In this document: positions 27,896 to 33,541 of the stretch, one piece after another | Numbering within the stretch: the stretch's first letter is position 1 | Layout: each line of letters begins with the position of its first letter | Assembly: GCA_029260735.1 (NCBI GenBank) | Contig: JAJDCR010000090.1 | Coordinates: forward strand, 1 to 33,541 | Length of the DNA: 33,541 bases | Reading direction: 5' to 3' | Origin: Planctomycetota bacterium | Lineage (GTDB): Bacteria; Planctomycetota; Uabimicrobiia; Uabimicrobiales; Uabimicrobiaceae | Position numbers and translations under genes: made by a program | Notes under the pieces: model-generated | What the model saw: the letters and a program-made list of their open reading frames with translations, nothing else | Databases searched by the model: none | Told to the model about the DNA's origin: nothing

Positions 27896-30478
27896 ATGAG
27901 ATTATTTTTCTACATTTCTATTTTATCTCTACTGGTTTGGGGTTGTGATGACGCTGAGGTTAAATTATCAACCAATTTTGGTTTAAGTGACGAAGAAGGT
28001 AATCGTCGCGGCGGAACCATTATCGTTCAGAAAAAATCCCGCTCATCCAAAAAAGAGAAAGTTCAATCAGTAAAATCAGTAAATAAAAATATCGCAAAGC
28101 AAGGAGAGAAAGACGAAGGAGGCTTTAAGCCCATCAAGGGATTTCGCTACAGTAAGCCCCTTTCCGCCTACAAAGTTGGGATTGTCATTTCCCCGAATTT
28201 ACCTAAAATGTCAGAGGGGTTTGCCAATCGTTATGTAGTTACCCCTGCTTTACCGAAAGGGCTTTCTTTCAATACCTCTAGTGGACACATCACCGGACGA
28301 CCGAAAGAAGAATTTTCTCCTAGCTCTTTCACAGTAACAGCTTCTAATCCCAAATACAGTGCTACCACTAAGTTGGAGCTTGCTGTGACCGGGATGCAAA
28401 AACTCTGTATTCCTAACCGCAGAGGGCAAAATGTTACGATTGTCCGAGGTCTAGAGCTATCCGAAAGGTACCAAGAGAGGCAGAGTTTTAGCAAAATTAT
28501 TTTACCTGAAATAACGATAAACAAGCCTCAAGTTGCCGCTTTTGGACATAACAAATTTGCTGTCATTTGTAGTGCAGGAGGAGAGTCTCCTGGTAGCGTT
28601 ACAATCATCGATGCTATTGAAGACAAAGTTCTTCGTAAAGATATCCCCATTGGTGTTCGTCCTGAGGACATTGCCTATGGACAAGGAAAATTTGCCATTG
28701 TCAATAAAGGATTTAATAGCAACGGTAGCATTATTATCATCGATGCCAAGAGTAATGCTATAGAAAAAACATTGGTTAAAAGCATCAATAAACCCCATCG
28801 AGTGGTTTACGGATATGGACAGTTTGCTATTCTAAACGAAAATAGTGTTATTTTTGTTTCTGCCCAAACGGGAGAAGTTTTAGCTAAAATACAAGAACCT
28901 TTTCTTAAGCCTGTTGACCTCTCTTTTGGAAACAATCGTTTCATTGTTTTAGACGAAGGAAATGAAGAGAACAAAGGCTTTGTCGCTTTAATTCGAGTGG
29001 AAAACTATGAAATAGTGACCATCAGCAAGGGAATTAATAAACCACGCACAGCGGCTTTTGGTGATAACAAATTTGCGGTGATTAACGAAGGCGAAAACGG
29101 TAGCCTTACCTTCATCGATGCGATTGAAAACCGAGTCATCGAAAGTTTAGGAGATGGGATCGATGGAACGGAAGAAATAGCTTTTGGGAATAATCGCTTT
29201 GCTCTTATCAATGGTCCAAAAAACAACGTAAAGATCATCCATGTCAACCAAATAAAAGCTCCTCCTATTCAAATCAGAACAGACCCTATACCGATCGAAA
29301 TTGTTTTTGCCAACCATATGTTTTTTATCACCAACCGAATTAGTAACCTAACTATCATCGATGCTCTCAACGATCGAAAAATCGAAAATGAACTCACCGA
29401 TATTCCTTTCAATGAAGGAACAACAGCTTCTCTAAAGAGTCCTGCTCCTGTTTTTTGTGCTCTTGCGACAGACAAAAAGAAAGTGACTCTAATTGATGTA
29501 GCTACCAATAGCGCTTGTGGGCATATTTCTTTTTTAGAAAGTAATCCTCTTGTTGTCTGTTCTGGTCCAGGCACTTTTGCCATCGCCGACGACCAAGACG
29601 AAGTTTCCCTTATAGATGTACTCGCCCAACAAAAAAGGCATTGGGGTAGTCGTCGTGAAAAAATAAAACTTCACGGAAGTGCCCAAGCTATGGTTTATGG
29701 TGCTGGCTACTTTGCTGTTGCCGTCGACGTTTTTAGTAGCACCGAAGACGAGATCACTTTTATCGAGGGAGAAAATGGTATCGTTCGTCACTTTGTTGTA
29801 GGAAATCGTCCGGTTGCAGTGGCCTATGGAGATGGACTTTTTGGAGTCATTAGTCAACTAAGCAAAAGCTTTGTTTGTATAGATACAAAAGGAAAAATTA
29901 AGGCAAAAGTAAGCTTTGAGCAGGACTACATTCCTACAGCCATTGCTTTTGGACAAGGAAACTTTGCTGTCATCAACCAGCAAATTGGAGAAAATGAAGG
30001 GCAAGTCGTTTTTATTGATTGCCGAGGAAGCCAAGCAAAAGTCAAAAAAGTAACTGTGGGCGTTGCTCCTGAAGCAATCGCTTTTGGGAACAATCGCTTT
30101 GTTGTCGCCAACCGCCTAGACAATAAGCTCAGTGTTATTGAAAACCTAAGTAAAGTTAGTCAGAAAATAAACGTAGGACTTTTCCCTGTTTCTGTGGCCT
30201 TTGGAGACAACCGTTTTGTCGTAGCTAACCAAGGAGGGGATGATATAACCGTAGTAGACGCAGCCAGCTTAAAGGTTTTACAAAAATCTATCCCTGTATC
30301 TTTTGGTCCCAAGCGAGTTGTCTTTGGAGCCAATCGCTTTGTTATTTCTCACCTTTCCGCGGAAACAGCAACAATCTATGATAGCATCCTCAACAAAATA
30401 GTAACTAATGTTACCTTGGGAGGATCTAATGGAAAAACCCCTCCCATTTATGGGGTCGCTTTTCATGATAATCCTTAG
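27896..30478 (+). CDS. Ig-domain and multi-repeat beta-propeller lipoprotein
   Basis: An 860-residue lipoprotein (lipobox VWGC, Cys 17). A basic, low-complexity linker (KKSRSSKKEKVQSVKSVNK) leads to a putative Ig domain (about 85-165: GIVISPNLPKMSEGF to TGRPKEEFSPSSFTV). The remaining ~660 residues hold about fifteen copies of a YVTN/NHL-like blade unit of ~40 residues, consensus (A/V)FG-N-FAV-N-G---(L/I)T-IDA--N, e.g. AAFGDNKFAVINEGENGSLT and VAFGDNRFVVANQGGDDITV. That is enough for two seven- or eight-bladed propellers. No enzymatic motif is seen; a ligand- or partner-binding role outside the cell membrane is likely. GGGGAGG precedes the ATG, 19 bases after the barrel gene. It ends 18 bases before the deacetylase gene. 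Confidence 0.85.
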   Translation: MRLFFYISILSLLVWGCDDAEVKLSTNFGLSDEEGNRRGGTIIVQKKSRSSKKEKVQSVKSVNKNIAKQGEKDEGGFKPIKGFRYSKPLSAYKVGIVISPNLPKMSEGFANRYVVTPALPKGLSFNTSSGHITGRPKEEFSPSSFTVTASNPKYSATTKLELAVTGMQKLCIPNRRGQNVTIVRGLELSERYQERQSFSKIILPEITINKPQVAAFGHNKFAVICSAGGESPGSVTIIDAIEDKVLRKDIPIGVRPEDIAYGQGKFAIVNKGFNSNGSIIIIDAKSNAIEKTLVKSINKPHRVVYGYGQFAILNENSVIFVSAQTGEVLAKIQEPFLKPVDLSFGNNRFIVLDEGNEENKGFVALIRVENYEIVTISKGINKPRTAAFGDNKFAVINEGENGSLTFIDAIENRVIESLGDGIDGTEEIAFGNNRFALINGPKNNVKIIHVNQIKAPPIQIRTDPIPIEIVFANHMFFITNRISNLTIIDALNDRKIENELTDIPFNEGTTASLKSPAPVFCALATDKKKVTLIDVATNSACGHISFLESNPLVVCSGPGTFAIADDQDEVSLIDVLAQQKRHWGSRREKIKLHGSAQAMVYGAGYFAVAVDVFSSTEDEITFIEGENGIVRHFVVGNRPVAVAYGDGLFGVISQLSKSFVCIDTKGKIKAKVSFEQDYIPTAIAFGQGNFAVINQQIGENEGQVVFIDCRGSQAKVKKVTVGVAPEAIAFGNNRFVVANRLDNKLSVIENLSKVSQKINVGLFPVSVAFGDNRFVVANQGGDDITVVDAASLKVLQKSIPVSFGPKRVVFGANRFVISHLSAETATIYDSILNKIVTNVTLGGSNGKTPPIYGVAFHDNP

Positions 30479-30496
30479 AATAACAGAGGAGAGAAA

Positions 30497-31516
30497 ATGA
30501 AGGGTATTTGGTACTACGATAAGATTTTTTCTCGGCATAATCCAGGCGCTGGTCATCCTGAAAATGTCCAGCGTATAAACGCTATCCAAAGATCCATCGA
30601 AGAAAGAAGCTTAGATAAAAAGTTGCATTTTCTTCCTTGTCCCGAGGTGGATGAATCTCATATTTTTCAAGTGCACGAAACAGACTATGTTCAAAGTGTC
30701 CTTGCGACCCGAGGGAAAACACATCGTTTTGATGCCGATACTTGTACTTCTCCTGATACAGTAGAAGCTCTTCTTAGAGCCTCAGGGGCTGCCACCTCGG
30801 CAGTAGATCAAGTGATCGAAAACAAGGATAGCTTCGCTTTTTGCGCCCTCAGACCTCCGGGGCATCATGCCACAGCGAATCGAGCCATGGGATTTTGCTT
30901 CTTCAATCATGTTGCCATTGCCGCCAACTACGCTACCCAAAAGCATGGATGTAAGCGTGTTCTTATCTTTGACCCTGATGTCCATCACGGAAATGGCACC
31001 CAAGATATTTTTTACCAGAGAGATGATGTTCTCTATGTTTCGATCCACCAGTCCCCCTTCTATCCAGGAACGGGAAGTATCAGTGAGATGGGACAAGGAG
31101 CTGGAGAAGGCTACAATATCAACCTCCCTCTTCCCCTCGGACAAGGAGATGAAGAGTATCTCTTTCTCACTCAAAGTGTACTTATCCCGGTAATTCAAAA
31201 ATACCAACCAGACTTAATTATCTTTTCTGCCGGATTCGACGCTCATGCCCAAGATCCCTTAGGGCAAATGAATATAACAAGCCAAGGGTTCCTTAATCTT
31301 TATTCCCCTATCATACAATTAGCCCAAGAGAGAAAAATCCCTTTTTTCTTTGCTTTAGAAGGAGGCTACTCTCCTCAGGCTCTGAGTGAAAGTATTGTCT
31401 TAATTGTGCAAAGCTTGCTTGATGAAAAGATCTCTTCTCTCCCAGCCGCTCCTGCCAACCGCCATAATCAAAAAATTATGGACTATCTTTCTCAAAATTT
31501 AAAACTGCTCCATTAA
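30497..31516 (+). CDS. histone deacetylase / acetoin-utilisation family hydrolase
   Basis: A 339-residue cytoplasmic Zn hydrolase of the arginase/deacetylase fold that removes acetyl or similar acyl groups from lysines, polyamines or small molecules. Motifs: the HNPGAGHPENVQR start, RPPGHHAT with active-site His 123/124, GFCFFNHVAIAA, DPDVHHGNGT with Zn ligands Asp 161 and His 163, AGFDAH with Zn ligand Asp 248, and EGGYSP with the transition-state Tyr 291. All catalytic residues are present and length is normal. The metal loop reads DPDVHH where many bacterial members have DWDVHH or DIDVHH. GAGGAGAG just before the ATG is a strong ribosome site. Last gene of the kinase operon and, with the kinase domain, its cytoplasmic part; the link to the envelope proteins is unexplained. 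Confidence 0.92.
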   Translation: MKGIWYYDKIFSRHNPGAGHPENVQRINAIQRSIEERSLDKKLHFLPCPEVDESHIFQVHETDYVQSVLATRGKTHRFDADTCTSPDTVEALLRASGAATSAVDQVIENKDSFAFCALRPPGHHATANRAMGFCFFNHVAIAANYATQKHGCKRVLIFDPDVHHGNGTQDIFYQRDDVLYVSIHQSPFYPGTGSISEMGQGAGEGYNINLPLPLGQGDEEYLFLTQSVLIPVIQKYQPDLIIFSAGFDAHAQDPLGQMNITSQGFLNLYSPIIQLAQERKIPFFFALEGGYSPQALSESIVLIVQSLLDEKISSLPAAPANRHNQKIMDYLSQNLKLLH

Positions 31517-31672
31517 CAGCCATTTATCTATCAACCTTATTGTCATAGGTCATTTGATTTGTCGTAGCGGGTCATTTGCGATGTCATAACCAATTATCTT
31601 CGACATCCAGTAACTGGGCTGTATGGCCTATTTTGACTGAATATAATTTGTCTTTGGAAAGGTAATTCCTCT

Positions 31673-32371
31673 ATGAAATTTTTTATTTTTATAGTCTTTT
31701 TCATTTGTGGCTGTTGCGACCAAGGCAATAAAATGACTCCTATCCCTCTGGGAACTCCTATTATATCATGTATACAAAACTTTTTAGAGAAGGAGGAAAC
31801 CCGAAAAGAAAGACGCGAAAGGATACTCGATACTCAAAAAAAACCTAAATGGATAAAAGAATTTTATAATTGGTGGGAAGAATTAGAAAAAAAATCAAAT
31901 TGTCAAAGCACGTTTGCTATAGAAAGCAGTACGTACATTCATAACATATTACATCTATCAAAAGGCCTCACATTTTTTACTGGTCACAATCATACAGAGC
32001 ATGAGGAAAAGATATTTATTGCAGTAAAAAACGTCAGTTATTTTTTCTATCGCTATTGTTCTAAAGTAGAGAGTATATTAGAACGCCAAAATACTCTTAA
32101 AGAAGACTTTCGTAAATATATTAATGAAGAAATAAATGGTAAGATATCTATTTTACTCATTGGTTTCCAGGGGATAGAACATGCCTACACCCATCATTTT
32201 ATTAAGAAAGAAGACTACTATGAGCTGGGAACATTAATACTGAAGCAATACATGATCAAATCAGGGAATACAACCTATGCCCAAATAGTAGGAGATATAG
32301 ACAAACAACGCTATCAATACAACCGAATACCAAAAGGATATATTGGTCAATTTTTCTCGGAAGAAATGTAA
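31673..32371 (+). CDS. hypothetical lipoprotein
   Basis: A 232-residue protein I do not recognise. The signal MKFFIFIVFFICGC suggests lipidation at Cys 14. The mature part is mostly helical, with a Trp/charged segment (KWIKEFYNWWEELEKKSNC) and a His-rich stretch (FFTGHNHTEHEEK); HAYTHHF follows later. The histidines could bind metal but no known motif fits. AAAGG lies ten bases before the ATG. It is 156 bases after the deacetylase gene and probably a separate unit. Its last 111 bases are antisense to the aberrant 3' extension of the truncated parE gene, so a rearrangement has joined the two here. Confidence 0.55.
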   Translation: MKFFIFIVFFICGCCDQGNKMTPIPLGTPIISCIQNFLEKEETRKERRERILDTQKKPKWIKEFYNWWEELEKKSNCQSTFAIESSTYIHNILHLSKGLTFFTGHNHTEHEEKIFIAVKNVSYFFYRYCSKVESILERQNTLKEDFRKYINEEINGKISILLIGFQGIEHAYTHHFIKKEDYYELGTLILKQYMIKSGNTTYAQIVGDIDKQRYQYNRIPKGYIGQFFSEEM

Positions 32372-32548
32372 CTGGTTTCCTCTAAGCAATAATGTTAAAT
32401 CGGCTATTACTTTGATAGTTTTTAATTTCTGATCTACTGTGCGAAGTAATTTAGTGGCCTGCTCTGGGTTATCATCTGCAATATAATTCCAAATCTCAAT
32501 CAAGTCTTCCTTAGCCAGAGGGGTTTTAATGACTCTAGCCACGGGCAT
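32261..32548 (-). pseudogene. parE: truncated ParE/RelE-family toxin
   Basis: The first ~45 residues (MPVARVIKTPLAKEDLIEIW, then NYIADDNPEQATKLL and VDQKLKTI) are a normal ParE/RelE start: the first strand and the two-helix hairpin. After about residue 45 (near 32411) the usual segment of the type 'ENP-LG', the beta-sheet core and the 'V---Y-I-Y' strands are absent. The frame continues to 95 residues in hydrophobic sequence antisense to the neighbouring gene (FWYSVVLIALFVYISYYLG). A working toxin is unlikely. The start overlaps the end of the antitoxin gene by 14 bases, the usual ParDE layout, so the pair was once intact. Confidence 0.75.
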
Positions 32549-32786
32549 TTCTCTTGCTGCGAGCCTCTTCGATGATCGCTTCCATATCTAACACTGTAGA
32601 ATCACCACTATCAATACCGTCCTGTATGGATTGACGTAATGCTCCAAGGCGCACTTGGCGGAAATGATCTTTCTCCTCAAGAAGTCGCAATCCTTCGCGT
32701 ACTACCTCGCTGGCAGAATTATACATGCCCGAATCGACTTTTTTCTTTACCAGTTCCTCTAATTGAGGAGTTAATGATATATTCAT
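32535..32786 (-). CDS. parD: ParD-type antitoxin
   Basis: An 83-residue antitoxin. The N-terminal ribbon-helix-helix DNA-binding domain reads MNISLTPQLEELVKKKVDSG, then MYNSASEVVREGLRLLEEKD, the classic ParD/CC2985 pattern. The C-terminal half (LRQSIQDGIDSGDS, DMEAIIEEARSKR) would wrap the toxin. It should form a dimer that represses its own promoter. I chose the ATG at 32786, with GAAGGAG about ten bases upstream; the frame's 14 extra upstream codons do not fit the family. It looks intact while its partner toxin is truncated, so it may persist as an orphan antitoxin or repressor. Confidence 0.88.
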   Translation of the reverse strand: MNISLTPQLEELVKKKVDSGMYNSASEVVREGLRLLEEKDHFRQVRLGALRQSIQDGIDSGDSTVLDMEAIIEEARSKRNARG

Positions 32787-32828
32787 AATAGGGTTCTCCT
32801 TCTCTGGTAAGTTCACACCTAATAACAA

Positions 32829-32980
32829 GAAATGTCAAAGATTGTTATTCGTCTTTATTACGGTAAACAATATTTTTCGTTTGAAAACATCACCAAATAA
32901 AGGAAAGAGTGGGGAGAAGTATTTCAGCTATATCGACTAAGGGATGTTATAAGACAAGACCTATAATCTTTTTATTTTAA
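32829..32980. other. gene-free stretch upstream of parD
   Basis: No credible ORF. On the minus strand TTGTTT, a 17-base spacer and TAACAA within the arms of a small ATTGTT/AACAAT repeat could form the parD promoter, but the match is weak. Confidence 0.3.
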
Positions 32981-33154
32981 AAAGCAAAAAATTATTTTTT
33001 ATCTGTCTCCACTTACGCTTTTACGATCAATGACCGTTTGAACCTAGACCATCTGGCTTTTCAGGTTTCGGATGTAGTAGTGCCTGAACCAAGCACGTTT
33101 GCTCTTTTTGGATTTGCTTTCTTCGGACTGAGAATTTTCTCTCGGAGAAAATAA
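32981..33154 (+). pseudogene. orphan C-terminal tail of a PEP-CTERM protein
   Basis: The open frame between stops at 32978 and 33152 reads, at its end, HLAFQVSDV, then VPEPST, a hydrophobic run FALFGFAFFGLRIF and the basic close SRRK followed by TAA. This is a complete PEP-CTERM sorting signal. It is preceded by about 20 residues of the linker type usual before such tails (VSTYAFTINDRLNLDHL). There is no start codon with a ribosome site and no domain upstream, so the rest of the gene has been deleted or replaced. The motif order matches the intact tail of the LamG protein at 3444-4271. Confidence 0.7.
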
Positions 33155-33522
33155 TTTTTGTTATTAAAACCTTGCTAACGCTGAAATAAGAATAAAGGAT
33201 TTTGAAAAGTATCCCCGAAGGGAAAAGGAAAGTTATCATTTATTCTTCTACTTAAGGATATTTGTAATTTGACAAAATTTAAATGACGTTTTTGGTGTAA
33301 ATGTGGTATTTTATCAAGCGTAACGGACAACCACGAGGGCCCTTGCGGGCAGCCTTCGTAGTTGTCCCTACGGGCAACAATGCTATAGTAAATAATCATG
33401 CCGTTCCATAGAGCCCTAAAAAATCTAAAATAGTATTTTTAGTCACAGAAAGCCGAACAGCGCTGCAATCTGATTAAAGCCATGGCAGAGTATCACCGCC
33501 AATGCAAGTAAGAGGACATTCG
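33155..33522. other. gene-free stretch near the right edge
   Basis: Apart from the palindromic repeat at 33325-33367, I see only AT-rich sequence with short open stretches. A 22-codon open frame (33443-33511, ending AEYHRQCK) has no convincing start and may be a remnant. Confidence 0.4.
33325..33367. repeat. palindromic dispersed-type repeat
   Basis: GGACAACCACGA (33325-33336) pairs with TCGTAGTTGTCC (33356-33367) with one mismatch. The GC-rich centre GGGCCCTTGCGGGC stands out from AT-rich surroundings. The pattern resembles REP-like intergenic repeats found in many bacteria. Confidence 0.6.
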
Positions 33523-33541
33523 ATGCCAAAAAGAGACAAGG
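33523..33541 (+). CDS. start of a gene running off the window
   Basis: ATG at 33523 with AGAGGA (33511-33516) six bases upstream opens a frame reading MPKRDK to the edge. Too short to identify. Confidence 0.4.

Noticed and set aside
31517..31672. Short GTCAT/GTCGTAG near-repeats between the deacetylase and hypothetical lipoprotein genes
   Set aside because: Imperfect and short, with no clear structure or ORF; not distinguishable from chance.
33443..33511. 22-codon open frame ending AEYHRQCK before the last partial gene
   Set aside because: No start with a ribosome site and too short to support as a gene.

Overview
This is an AT-rich window from a Gram-negative bacterium. It encodes lipobox lipoproteins, outer-membrane beta-barrels, PEP-CTERM proteins and a membrane-anchored Hanks-type Ser/Thr kinase, and few housekeeping genes. 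The best phylogenetic clue is a full-length relative of the chlamydial cysteine-rich envelope protein OmcB (15077-16678). With the kinase/caspase/DUF4384 genes and PEP-CTERM tails, this suggests the PVC superphylum, most likely a low-GC planctomycete or lentisphaera-like lineage. That placement is inference from protein families. I see no rRNA, tRNA, CRISPR array or intact transposase.

Layout. 1-697: gene-free, with nested palindromic repeats, then a promoter. 698-1461: a two-gene unit (a small helical protein and a CIA30-type exported protein). 1718-3385: a two-part protein ending in an FkbM methyltransferase. 3444-4271 (-): an exported LamG-like PEP-CTERM protein. 4411-4803: an unknown. 4838-6184 (-): an exported lipase/depolymerase. 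6454-8568: a large secreted glycosidase-like protein. Then a long minus-strand block, read from 18932 down to 8571: a Cys-rich repeat protein, an HMA-domain lipoprotein, a porin-like barrel, the OmcB homologue, a coiled-coil lipoprotein, an osmoprotectant ABC transporter (ATPase plus fused binding protein/permease, separated by a MITE-like element), a DPP-IV peptidase and an ArsB/SLC13-type anion transporter.

From 19397 to 31516 lies the most system-like part. A zinc-finger/protoglobin fusion (-) is divergent from a six-gene plus-strand operon: transmembrane Ser/Thr kinase, DUF4384 lipoprotein, WD40-caspase lipoprotein, outer-membrane barrel, 15-repeat beta-propeller lipoprotein and a histone-deacetylase-family enzyme. 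Gaps in this operon are 74, 55, 28, 19 and 18 bases. Four products should sit in the envelope, so I read it as a candidate envelope signalling/proteolysis system, possibly coupled to a haem gas sensor. That coupling is inference from gene order only.

The right end (31517-33541) is eroded accessory DNA: an orphan lipoprotein, a ParD antitoxin with a truncated ParE, the orphan tail of a PEP-CTERM protein, a palindromic dispersed repeat and the first codons of a gene running off the edge. Several starts were moved to GTG or downstream ATG codons because the Shine-Dalgarno sequence demands it.
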